A stretch of 64,000 nt of DNA from Kineothrix alysoides. GTDB lineage: Bacteria > Bacillota > Clostridia > Lachnospirales > Lachnospiraceae. Positions 8,500 to 17,229 of this stretch are shown one piece after another; position 1 is the stretch's first letter; the number at the start of each line of letters is the position of its first letter. Location of the stretch: the NCBI RefSeq assembly GCF_000732725.1, contig NZ_JPNB01000001.1, forward strand, positions 744,001-808,000, given 5' to 3'. Below the pieces are notes generated by a model that had not been told where the DNA came from, ran no database searches, and saw only the letters and a program-made list of their open reading frames with translations. Made by a program: the position numbers and the translations under genes.

Positions 8500-9801
8500 A
8501 TGCGGGAAAACGAACTGATTGTATACAAAGGCTTCGGTGATGAAGCCCTGCTTTATGATATGGCATGGCTGATGAGCCATTATAACGATGATTTTTTCAA
8601 TATAGAGGACAAAAGGTCTCTTTTGTATGACTGTATGCACCGTCTCATCGACTTGGCGGGGCATCATGGATTTTATGGAAATCTATGGCATTGCTATCTG
8701 ACCAACCTTCTTGTGAACAACGAAAACAGCTACAGCAAGGCATGTGAAATAAGAGGAGAGGTAGGAGGAACCATTAATCAGGCTGCTCTCCATGACATCG
8801 TGATATTTAAGGAGTTTTATGACTTCGACTTTTCCGGTATGATGGAGCTTCTGGGAGTGGAGGCCTTTTCTCTCATTCTTTCTTACGACGGCTGCGAGCA
8901 GGAAAGCAAGGTATATAACGAACGAATTTGCAAAAGTATCTGCACTCTTGCGGTGAAATTCACACAGAACGATTCTCCAGAGGAAATGAAGGCAACCCTT
9001 ACGGAATTCTATAAGGAATATGGAGTAGGAAAGTTCGGTTTACATAAATCATTCCGCGTATTTCATGACGAGGACGGGGTCTCTATCGTTCCGATATTGA
9101 ACATCGCCCATGTATATTTGGACGATTTGATCGGCTATGAGCTTCCCAAGCAGAAGCTGATAGAGAATACGGAGGCCTTCGTGGAAGGAAGAAAGGCCAA
9201 TAACTGCCTGTTGTTCGGCGATGCAGGCACCGGTAAATCCTCCAGCATTAAGGCGATTGCCAACGAATATTACGACAGAGGGCTACGCGTTATTGAGGTG
9301 TATAAGCATCAGTTTCAGGATTTGAACGATGTGATCGCTCGGATTAAAAATCGCAATTATAAGTTCATTATTTACATGGATGATCTAAGCTTCGAAGAAT
9401 TTGAAATCGAATACAAATACCTGAAAGCGGTAATAGAAGGCGGACTGGAGAAGAAACCCGATAATGTGCTCATATACGCCACCTCCAACAGAAGGCATTT
9501 GATAAAGGAGACCTTTGCTGATAAGGAGGGGCGCAGGGATCAGCTCCACGCCAGCGATACGGTTCAGGAAAAGCTGTCTCTCGTTTACCGGTTCGGAGTG
9601 ACGATTTTCTTCTGCTCGCCGGATAAAAAAGAATTTCAGGAAATTGTAAGGCGGCTGGCGAGTCGTTATAAAATTACGATGCCGGAAGAGGAGCTTTTAT
9701 TGGAAGCGAACAAATGGGAGCTTTCCCACGGCGGGCTTTCAGGACGTACTGCCCAGCAGTTTATCGACTACCTGCTCGGGAAGCGTGAAAAGAAATTTTA
9801 A
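8500..9801 (+). CDS. DUF815 family P-loop ATPase
   Basis: The protein of about 433 residues has a DUF815 architecture. The N-terminal helical region begins with YKGFGDEALLYDMAWLM, followed by an AAA-type ATPase domain with Walker A FGDAGTGKSSS (about residue 242) and a Walker B-like IIYMDDLSFEEFE. The family is widespread in clostridia and proteobacteria with no firmly assigned role. ATGs at 8494 and 8500 are both possible; the second leaves a better 6-base distance to AGAGGTAGG. It follows pheA by only a few bases. Confidence 0.88.
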   Translation: MRENELIVYKGFGDEALLYDMAWLMSHYNDDFFNIEDKRSLLYDCMHRLIDLAGHHGFYGNLWHCYLTNLLVNNENSYSKACEIRGEVGGTINQAALHDIVIFKEFYDFDFSGMMELLGVEAFSLILSYDGCEQESKVYNERICKSICTLAVKFTQNDSPEEMKATLTEFYKEYGVGKFGLHKSFRVFHDEDGVSIVPILNIAHVYLDDLIGYELPKQKLIENTEAFVEGRKANNCLLFGDAGTGKSSSIKAIANEYYDRGLRVIEVYKHQFQDLNDVIARIKNRNYKFIIYMDDLSFEEFEIEYKYLKAVIEGGLEKKPDNVLIYATSNRRHLIKETFADKEGRRDQLHASDTVQEKLSLVYRFGVTIFFCSPDKKEFQEIVRRLASRYKITMPEEELLLEANKWELSHGGLSGRTAQQFIDYLLGKREKKF

Positions 9802-9860
9802 GCCGGCACAGTATTTCTATGTTACATGCCAAAAGATAAAAAGGGAGGATGGCTTTCGAT

Positions 9861-11399
9861 ATGAAAACATTTGCGGCAATAGACGTAGGTTCCTTTGAGT
9901 TATCCATGAAAATATTTGAAATATCGGCAAAAGACGGAATGAAAGAGGTCGATCATATCAGACATCGTATCGATTTAGGAACGGGGACATATGCCGTAGG
10001 AAAAATGGCGAACGATAAAGTGGATGAATTGTGCCATTATCTGAATGAATATACGAAAATCATGAAATCCTACAAAGTGTCGGAGTATAAGGCATATGGT
10101 ACCAGCGCGATAAGGGAGTCGGAAAATGCGATTATCGTTCTCGACCAGATCCGTCAGCGGACAGGCATCGATATTGAGGTGCTGAGCAATTCGGAGCAGC
10201 GCTTTTTGGATTATAAATCCATCGCCTTTATGGGAGAGGATTTCAACAAGTTCATTGAAAAGGGAACGGTCATCGCGGACATCGGAGGCGGCAGCATCCA
10301 GATTTCCCTTTTCGATAAGGACGCGCTTGTGGCGACTCAGAATCTTCGTCTGGGCGTGCTTCGCCTAAGGGATTATATGAACCAGTTAGGGGCAGGAAGA
10401 GGACAGTACGAGGCGCTGATAGAGGAACTTGTAAACGCTCAGCTTTCAGTCTTTAAAAAGCTGTATTTAAAGGAGCGCGAAATCAATAACATCATTATCG
10501 TGGACGATTATATTTCCACGTTAGTACAAAAAAGGCTCTTTTCGGAAAGAGTGAGCGGATACGTGAATGCGAAGAATTTCGAGCAATTTCTCGAGGTATT
10601 CCGGGAAAAAACGGTGCAGGAGCTGACAAAGCTCTTCGATATGCCGGAGGAGAATATTACACTGCTTTATATTTCCAGTATTTTACTGAAAAGAATGATA
10701 GAGGTAATGAATGCGGAGCTGCTCTGGGCTCCCGGAGTGACGTTGTGCGACGGTATCGCTTATGAATATGCGCAGAACAATAAAATCGTCCTGCCGGAGC
10801 ACGATTTTGAACAGGACATCATCGCCTGCGCGCGAAATATCAGCAAGAGATATATGGGAAGCAGAAAACGGGGAGAAACCCTGGAAAAAATAGCGCTCAC
10901 CGTATTCGACAGCATGAAGAAGGTGCATGGACTTGAAAAGAGAGACCGGTTGCTGCTTAGAATTGCTACGCTTTTGCATGATTGCGGAAAATATATAAGT
11001 ATGGTGAACCTGGGAGAGTGTTCCTACAGCATCATCATGGCGACGGAAATTATAGGCCTTTCCCATGAGGAACGGGAAATTGTGGCAAATGTGGTGAAAT
11101 ATAATCATTCGGAGTTCGTATATTATACGGAAATGGGGAAAGAATCAGAGCTTAGCAGAGAGATCTACTTAAAAATGGCCAAGCTGACCGCCATACTCCG
11201 GGTAGCCAATGGTTTAGACCGAAGCCATAAGCAGAAGTTTAAGGACGTTAAGGCGGTTCTCAAGGACGACGTACTGACGATTACGGTGGACACCAACGAT
11301 GATATCACGCTGGAGAAAGGAATGTTCAGCGGCGGAGCTGAGTTTTTCGAGGAGGTATACAGCGTCAGACCGATGATCAAGCAAAGAAGAAGCTTATAA
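9861..11399 (+). CDS. ppx: Ppx/GppA-type phosphatase with C-terminal HD domain
   Basis: This 512-residue protein joins an exopolyphosphatase/pppGpp phosphatase fold with an HD domain. The first part includes AAIDVGSFELSMKIF, YGTSAIRES and IADIGGGSIQISLF, the actin-like phosphate-binding loops. The HD domain is shown by ATLLHDCGKYI near residue 370 and YNHSEF. This layout is known for clostridial Ppx relatives that cleave terminal phosphate from polyphosphate. Its position directly upstream of ppk1 supports a polyphosphate role. A GGGAGG lies 12 bases before the ATG at 9861; the ATG at 9849 abuts that site. Confidence 0.9.
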   Translation: MKTFAAIDVGSFELSMKIFEISAKDGMKEVDHIRHRIDLGTGTYAVGKMANDKVDELCHYLNEYTKIMKSYKVSEYKAYGTSAIRESENAIIVLDQIRQRTGIDIEVLSNSEQRFLDYKSIAFMGEDFNKFIEKGTVIADIGGGSIQISLFDKDALVATQNLRLGVLRLRDYMNQLGAGRGQYEALIEELVNAQLSVFKKLYLKEREINNIIIVDDYISTLVQKRLFSERVSGYVNAKNFEQFLEVFREKTVQELTKLFDMPEENITLLYISSILLKRMIEVMNAELLWAPGVTLCDGIAYEYAQNNKIVLPEHDFEQDIIACARNISKRYMGSRKRGETLEKIALTVFDSMKKVHGLEKRDRLLLRIATLLHDCGKYISMVNLGECSYSIIMATEIIGLSHEEREIVANVVKYNHSEFVYYTEMGKESELSREIYLKMAKLTAILRVANGLDRSHKQKFKDVKAVLKDDVLTITVDTNDDITLEKGMFSGGAEFFEEVYSVRPMIKQRRSL

Positions 11400-11421
11400 G
11401 AATAAACAAGCGGAGGAATTT

Positions 11422-13566
11422 ATGAACGGCAGGGAAAGTGAAAAGAAAAAGGCTGCGGATTATAATAACTACATGAACCGGGAAATGAGTTGGATACTTT
11501 TTAATAAACGAGTGCTCAGCGAAGCCAGAGACAAGCAGAATCCACTTTTTGAGAGGCTGAAATTTTTGAGCATTACGGCCTCTAATTTGGACGAATTTTT
11601 TATGGTACGGGTCGCTTCTTTAAAGGATATGGTAAATGCGGGTTATACCAAGCCCGACCTTTCGGGAATGACGCCGGCAGAGCAGCTTCAAAGGCTGAAC
11701 GAGGCTACCCATGAGCTGGTAAACCTTCAATATTCTACATATAAGCGTTCGCTGGTGCCCCTCCTATTGCAAAATGGTCTTCGCATTATAGAGCATCATG
11801 AAGACATGACGGTAAAGGAGGCGGAATATGCGGATAAGTATTTTATGGAAAACGTATATCCGGTTCTTACCCCTATGGCGGTGGATTCTTCCAGACCCTT
11901 TCCTTTGATTCGCAATAAGTCCTTGAATCTTGGAGCCCTGGTAAGAAAAAAAGATGGGGAAGAGGAGTTGGAATTCGCTACGGTTCAGGTGCCTAGCGTG
12001 CTTCCCAGGATTGTGCCCCTGAAAGTAGAGGATGAAAAGGAAAAAACGGTGATTCTCTTAGAAGAAATCATCGAAAGAAATATAGAAAGGCTGTTTTTGA
12101 ATTATAATATCGTCTGCGTTTACCCTTTTCGCATCATGCGAAATGCTGATTTGAGCATAGAGGAGGATGAGGCGGAGGATTTACTGAAGGAAATAGAGAA
12201 GCAGCTTAAAAAAAGGCAGTGGGGACAAGCCATTCGTCTGGAAGTGGAAAGCGGCATCGACAAGCGCCTCCTGCGTTTGATCGGCAATGAACTTTCCATT
12301 ATGGAGGAAGACATTTACCAGATAGATGGTCCTTTGGATTTAACGTTTCTTATGAAGATGTATGGTCTTGATGGTTTCGACCATCTGAAGGAGTCCGGTT
12401 ATGAGCAGCCCCAACCGGTGCCGGAGCTTCCGGCGGAGTGTGACATTTTTGAAAAGATACGGGAAGGCGATATTCTGTTGCATCATCCGTATCAGACATT
12501 TGCTCCGGTAGTGAATTTTATAAGGCAGGCGGCGAGGGACCCTGAGGTGCTTGCCATTAAGCAGACGCTTTACCGTGTCAGCGGCAATTCGCCGATTATT
12601 GCGGCGTTAGCCCAGGCGGCGGAGAATGGAAAGCAGGTGTCTGTGCTGGTAGAACTGAAAGCGCGTTTTGACGAGGAAAATAACATTGTCTGGGCGAAGA
12701 TGCTGGAAAAAGCGGGGTGTCATGTCATCTATGGTCTCGTTGGCTTGAAAACCCACAGCAAGATAACCCTTGTGGTAAGGCAGGAAGAGGACGGCATCCA
12801 AAGGTATGTACATCTTGGAACGGGCAATTACAACGATGCTACGGCAAAGCTCTATACGGATATCGGCATGTTCACCTGCAGTGAGGAAATCGGACAGGAT
12901 GCTACCGCTGTATTCAATATGCTGTCAGGCTACTCGGAGCCGCGCACCTGGAAAAAGCTGTCGTTAGCGCCCCTTTGGCTGAAGGACAGATTTCTGTATC
13001 TCATAAGCAGAGAAGCGAAATATGCGAGAGAGGGACGGCCTGCCCGCATTATTGCAAAGATGAATTCCTTGTGCGATAAGGATATTATAGAGGCTCTGTA
13101 TGAGGCTAATGCAGCGGGAGTGCAGATAGAACTCATTATCCGCGGCATTTGCAGCCTTAAGGTTGGAATTCCGGGGGTAAGCGACCATATTAGCGTGCGC
13201 TCCATCATAGGAAATTTCTTGGAACACAGCAGGATATTTTACTTTGAAAACGGCGGCAATAAAGAGATTTATTGCGGCAGTGCGGATTGGATGCCCCGCA
13301 ATCTGGAACGCAGGGTGGAGATTCTTTTTCCCGTGGAGCGTCATGAACTGAAGGAGAAATTAGTGCATATTCTGGAGGGCGAGCTTATGGACACGGTAAA
13401 AGCGCATATATTACAACCCGACGGAAGTTATGAAAAGGTAGATAAAAGAGGAAAGGCGATTTATAATTCCCAGAAGGAATTCGCCCTGGAGGCTCTTGCC
13501 CGGGCGCAGGAAGAAAAAACAGCGGCGGACGACCGCGTATTTATACCGGAGACTCACCATGAATAA
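11422..13566 (+). CDS. ppk1: Polyphosphate kinase 1
   Basis: The 714-residue enzyme, of normal family length, makes polyphosphate from ATP. It starts with NREMSWILFNKRVLSEA, the N-terminal motif of the family. The autophosphorylated histidine is expected in GLKTHSKITLVV and a second catalytic histidine in FLEHSRIFYF. The phospholipase-D-like C-terminal domains look complete. GGAGG stands 7 bases before the start. It is preceded by the Ppx-like gene and its stop overlaps maf by 8 bases, which suggests one transcript. Confidence 0.97.
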   Translation: MNGRESEKKKAADYNNYMNREMSWILFNKRVLSEARDKQNPLFERLKFLSITASNLDEFFMVRVASLKDMVNAGYTKPDLSGMTPAEQLQRLNEATHELVNLQYSTYKRSLVPLLLQNGLRIIEHHEDMTVKEAEYADKYFMENVYPVLTPMAVDSSRPFPLIRNKSLNLGALVRKKDGEEELEFATVQVPSVLPRIVPLKVEDEKEKTVILLEEIIERNIERLFLNYNIVCVYPFRIMRNADLSIEEDEAEDLLKEIEKQLKKRQWGQAIRLEVESGIDKRLLRLIGNELSIMEEDIYQIDGPLDLTFLMKMYGLDGFDHLKESGYEQPQPVPELPAECDIFEKIREGDILLHHPYQTFAPVVNFIRQAARDPEVLAIKQTLYRVSGNSPIIAALAQAAENGKQVSVLVELKARFDEENNIVWAKMLEKAGCHVIYGLVGLKTHSKITLVVRQEEDGIQRYVHLGTGNYNDATAKLYTDIGMFTCSEEIGQDATAVFNMLSGYSEPRTWKKLSLAPLWLKDRFLYLISREAKYAREGRPARIIAKMNSLCDKDIIEALYEANAAGVQIELIIRGICSLKVGIPGVSDHISVRSIIGNFLEHSRIFYFENGGNKEIYCGSADWMPRNLERRVEILFPVERHELKEKLVHILEGELMDTVKAHILQPDGSYEKVDKRGKAIYNSQKEFALEALARAQEEKTAADDRVFIPETHHE

Positions 13567-14149
13567 AATAATATTAGCATCGGCATCGCCGAGAAGAAAA
13601 GAGCTGTTAAAGCAAATCGGCATGGAATATGAAGTGATTCCGAGCGAAAGGGAAGAAAAAACGACGAAGAGCCTGCCCTGTGAAATTGTTCAGGAGTTGT
13701 CTTATCAGAAGGCAGAGGAGGTATGCAGCCTGCTTACAAAACGGGGCGAGGCAGGATTCGCGGTTATTGGAGCAGATACGGTGGTATCCTTTATGGATAC
13801 AGTAATGGGAAAGCCAAAGAGCAGGGAAGAAGCTTGTGAAATGCTCGGCAGACTTCAGGGTAACGTACATCAGGTGTATACCGGTGTGACTATTTGCGTC
13901 AAGGAAAAAGATGAGCCGGCCGTATTTCATACCTTTTATGAGAAGACGGATGTCTCCATGTATGCAATGAATTCAGAAGAGATTGGCTCCTACGTGGAAA
14001 GCGGTGAGCCCATGGATAAGGCGGGCTCCTATGCGATTCAGGGAGGATGCGCAGCATATATCCAAAGTATCTGCGGAGACTATAACAACGTAGTGGGACT
14101 GCCCATAGGCAGGCTTTATCAAGAGATGAAAACAAGAAATTTATTGTAA
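13559..14149 (+). CDS. maf: Maf family nucleotide pyrophosphatase
   Basis: A 196-residue Maf protein, starting at the ATG that overlaps the end of ppk1. Motifs include ILASASPRRKELLKQIG at the N-terminus, the catalytic-site ADTVVSF with its aspartate, and GKPKSREEACEMLGRLQG followed by VHQVYTGV. Maf proteins hydrolyse non-canonical or ordinary nucleoside triphosphates to monophosphates and affect septum formation in Bacillus. Confidence 0.95.
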   Translation: MNKIILASASPRRKELLKQIGMEYEVIPSEREEKTTKSLPCEIVQELSYQKAEEVCSLLTKRGEAGFAVIGADTVVSFMDTVMGKPKSREEACEMLGRLQGNVHQVYTGVTICVKEKDEPAVFHTFYEKTDVSMYAMNSEEIGSYVESGEPMDKAGSYAIQGGCAAYIQSICGDYNNVVGLPIGRLYQEMKTRNLL

Positions 14150-14164
14150 AGGTAAGGTTTAACA

Positions 14165-14965
14165 ATGATAAAATTAATTGCGTCGGATATTGATGGAACT
14201 TTAATCAAAGACTCCACACCGGATTTATATCCCGAAATAGTGAGGACTATAAAGGCTTTGATTGGGCAGGGAATCATTTTTTGTGCAGCAAGCGGCAGGC
14301 AATATCAGAGCATCAAGAATGTATTTCGTTCCATCGATGAAGATATTGTATTTATCGCTGAAAATGGCGCACAGATCCGTTATCAGGGAAAGGATATCAG
14401 CATAACGCCCATGAACAGGCAATATGCGGAGGAAATCATAAAACAGCTGAGGGAATATGACAGAAGCTGTGACATCATCGTATCCACGCCAAATGGTTCT
14501 TTGTTGGAAAGCAGGAATAAAGAGTTCATAGATTTGATAACCTATGGATATCGTAATGAGTTTACGCTTGTTCGAGACGTTCTCGAGGAGGATGCCCAGA
14601 TTATTAAAGTCTCTATTTATCAGAAGGAGAGCATCAGGGAACTGGGGGAAGGCGTGTTGATTCCCCGCTGGCAGGATAAAGTGAAAGCTTGTATGGCGGG
14701 AGATGAGTGGGTAGATTTCATGGATGCCTCGGTGGACAAGGGGCATGCTCTGGCCTTTGTTCAAGAATACTTTCAGATAAAAAAGGAAGAAACAATGGCC
14801 TTTGGTGATAATCATAACGACATCGGAATGATGCGGGCGGCGGGAGAAAGCTACGCGGTGGAGACTGCCAGAACAGAGGTGAAAAAGGCGGCAAAATACA
14901 TCTGTCCTTCTTATTTGGAAAAAGGTGTATATCATGTGGTAAAAGGCTTGATAAATGAGCAATGA
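14165..14965 (+). CDS. Cof-type HAD phosphatase
   Basis: The 266-residue protein is a class IIB HAD hydrolase. The nucleophile motif is ASDIDGTLIK at residue 6, motif II is AASGRQ near 39, and the C-terminal FGDNHNDIGMM gives the acidic metal ligands. Such enzymes dephosphorylate sugar phosphates, FMN or pyridoxal phosphate and the substrate cannot be read from sequence. It follows maf by 15 bases in the same direction. Confidence 0.92.
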   Translation: MIKLIASDIDGTLIKDSTPDLYPEIVRTIKALIGQGIIFCAASGRQYQSIKNVFRSIDEDIVFIAENGAQIRYQGKDISITPMNRQYAEEIIKQLREYDRSCDIIVSTPNGSLLESRNKEFIDLITYGYRNEFTLVRDVLEEDAQIIKVSIYQKESIRELGEGVLIPRWQDKVKACMAGDEWVDFMDASVDKGHALAFVQEYFQIKKEETMAFGDNHNDIGMMRAAGESYAVETARTEVKKAAKYICPSYLEKGVYHVVKGLINEQ

Positions 14966-15048
14966 CAGTATATAGTAATGGTAATAAATAATATGTTGTG
15001 TCTGCGACCAGAAGATTGCAGGCCGTGAAGAAAGGAATGATTATTTAG

Positions 15049-15312
15049 ATGCATGAATATGATGATGCTGTACTAGCATGCTTTCTAAAGAGGCAAAAGC
15101 AGTTATTTCCCGAGAATGTAGCGGAGACTCCCGAAGAAGCGGAAGCGTTTCTGGAGGATTGTATGGCGGTAGTAGTAAATTCCGTGCAGGAGGTATGGGA
15201 ATATTTTGACGAAGAAGGTGTCGATATGGAAGGCGCAGATGAAGAGGAAATCCTGAGTGCGCAGGAAGTGTTTGATATCGGAGACGGAAGATATTTGATT
15301 GTGGAGGGGTAA
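15049..15312 (+). CDS. Small acidic conserved hypothetical protein
   Basis: An 87-residue, very acidic, mostly helical protein with no signal peptide or membrane segment. Motifs such as RQKQLFPENVAETPEEAEAF and AQEVFDIGDGRYLIVEG are not ones I can tie to a function. It has AAAGGA 12 bases before the ATG. Its stop codon is embedded in a strong terminator, which supports it being a genuine monocistronic or last gene. Confidence 0.7.
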   Translation: MHEYDDAVLACFLKRQKQLFPENVAETPEEAEAFLEDCMAVVVNSVQEVWEYFDEEGVDMEGADEEEILSAQEVFDIGDGRYLIVEG

Positions 15313-15329
15313 TACCCCTCCATTTTTTT
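15302..15329 (+). terminator. Rho-independent terminator overlapping a stop codon
   Basis: TGGAGGGGT (15302-15310) pairs with ACCCCTCCA (15314-15322) across a 3-base loop, followed by seven T residues. The TAA stop of the small acidic protein gene lies in the stem and loop. Confidence 0.93.
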
Positions 15330-15392
15330 CTATTAGGGTTAGGGGGTGTGACTTCAAGGTTGTGAGGCACACTTTGGGTTTACGTAAGGTAG

Positions 15393-17108
15393 TTAAGGTA
15401 GGTAGGACAAGAGGATGGGGGCTAGTCCGTCTTGATTATTGTCGGTGGCTGTGATGATATCGGCTGCTTTTTTTACGTCTTCTTTTGCATTCAGCATGGC
15501 GATGCCTACGCCGGCAGCCTGGATCATGGAAATGTCGTTGGATGCATCTCCGGCTGCGAGGGTGTTTTCTATGGGGATGTCCAGCAGCTCGCATAGCTTT
15601 GCGACTGCGACCTCCTTACCGGAGGAAGCAGGAAAGATTTCCAGGTATTTGTCATTAGAGTAAAGAAGATTCAGCTCTCCTTCCGTAAAAGGAAGTAACG
15701 ACTGACGGAAACGTTCCAGCTTTTCTTTATCGTGAATCTCGATAGCGAGGCATTTGCACGGCTCTTTATCGAGGGGGGACATAATGTCCTCGCTGATGAT
15801 AACGGGAGTGTGGATGGATCTTTGATATACATGCAGTTCGTCGTTGTCCGCAGGGCTGATGATATGGGTGTCCGTGTAGGTCTGGCAGTGGATTCCCTGC
15901 TCCTTCGCCGTCTTTGCCACCAGAGTGACCTGCTCCATGGAAAGACTGATGCGGGAAACTATTTTCTGCGTTTCACAATCGTAGATTTCTCCTCCGTTAC
16001 ATCCGATGAGATACATGCCGGAAAAGGAAAGGCCGAGAGATTCCTTTACCTCTTTTACGCTGTCAATGGCCCTGCCGGAAGAAAGAGCCAGCTTGTTGCC
16101 GGCAGCAGTCCATTTGTTCAGAGCCTCCAGCGTAGCAGGAGTTATTTTTTTCTCCTTTGTCAGTAAAGTACCGTCTAAATCCACAAAAAATATCTTCGGT
16201 TTGTTATTGTCCATTTTGTCTGTTTTGTTCATTTGATCTGTCAATTCGTACTCCATTCTTTTTTTCTTCTTTAGGTTAATCAGTATCTCTTCAGGAATCA
16301 CCAGCTTTCCGTATCCCGTAGCCAGCTCCAGAGAAGGCTTGGTGGAGCCGTGGAAGTCGGAGCCGCCGCTGATGCATAAATCGTACTTATCGGCGAGCTT
16401 TCGTATCTTCCATTCCTCGGAATGGCTATAGGTGCTGTAAACGGCTTCAATGCCCATGAGTCCTGCTGCTTTCAGCTTGCGGGTCAAAGTGTCCAGTCTG
16501 GTGTCACTCATGTGGTAAAGGATGGGGTGGGCCAGAATGGGGATGCCGTCCGCTTGTAAAATAAATTGTACGGCCTGCTTTGGTGTTATTTTTTCTCTGG
16601 GGACAAAATATTTGGTACGGTCACCTACATAACGGTCAAAGGCTTCGTTCATGCTTTTTACATAACCGTGCTCCAATAAATATTTTGCGTAATGTCCTCT
16701 GGTAATGACTGAACCGGGAAAAGCCTCCAGCAGTTTTTCGTAGGAAATATCGATGCCTGCACCATTGAGGTTTTCACACATTTTTTGGTTTCGGGAAAGG
16801 CGTGAATCTATGAAGGACTTGATTTGTTCCTTGAAAGATGGGGATTCATAATCGATATACAGTCCCAGAATGTGAATATCCTTTCCCTCGTATTCGGTAG
16901 ACAGCTCGATACCGGGAATAACCTCCAAAGAGTTTTCTTTTGGCAGCTTTTTTGCCTCCGCCATCGCTTCCGCGAGGCCGTCCGTAGTATCGTGGTCGGT
17001 CAGGGCAAAGGCGGACAGGCCTTTATTGACAGCGAGATGCACGAGCTCGGCGGGAGAGAAGCTCCCGTCCGATTTATTGGAATGTACGTGTAAATCTACG
17101 ATATTCAT
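15393..17108 (-). CDS. PHP phosphoesterase fused to a Cof-type HAD phosphatase
   Basis: The 571-residue protein has two catalytic halves. Residues 1 to about 285 form a PHP domain of the nucleoside 3',5'-bisphosphate/RNase AM type (DLHVHSNKSDGSF, ALTDHDTTDG, GIELSTEY, GGSDFHGS). After a lysine-rich linker, residues about 300-571 form a class IIB HAD phosphatase (FFVDLDGTLL and AAGDASNDISMI). The start at 17108 has AAGGAG seven bases upstream, whereas the longer frame begins without one. Both metal sites look intact. The fusion suggests consecutive dephosphorylation of related substrates, which is inference. Confidence 0.88.
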   Translation of the reverse strand: MNIVDLHVHSNKSDGSFSPAELVHLAVNKGLSAFALTDHDTTDGLAEAMAEAKKLPKENSLEVIPGIELSTEYEGKDIHILGLYIDYESPSFKEQIKSFIDSRLSRNQKMCENLNGAGIDISYEKLLEAFPGSVITRGHYAKYLLEHGYVKSMNEAFDRYVGDRTKYFVPREKITPKQAVQFILQADGIPILAHPILYHMSDTRLDTLTRKLKAAGLMGIEAVYSTYSHSEEWKIRKLADKYDLCISGGSDFHGSTKPSLELATGYGKLVIPEEILINLKKKKRMEYELTDQMNKTDKMDNNKPKIFFVDLDGTLLTKEKKITPATLEALNKWTAAGNKLALSSGRAIDSVKEVKESLGLSFSGMYLIGCNGGEIYDCETQKIVSRISLSMEQVTLVAKTAKEQGIHCQTYTDTHIISPADNDELHVYQRSIHTPVIISEDIMSPLDKEPCKCLAIEIHDKEKLERFRQSLLPFTEGELNLLYSNDKYLEIFPASSGKEVAVAKLCELLDIPIENTLAAGDASNDISMIQAAGVGIAMLNAKEDVKKAADIITATDNNQDGLAPILLSYLP

Positions 17109-17229
17109 GAAAAATCTCCTTATAGTTATGAGGGAAAACAACGAAAAACTGCTTCGCGAATTACCCTTATGTCAAAACAAAGGAGCTGAATTTCCAGCCC
17201 CTTTTCCAAACCGAAAATAAATTCCGGCT

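Noticed and set aside
14225-14962. A 245-codon minus-strand frame
   Set aside because: It is the shadow of the Cof-type HAD gene.
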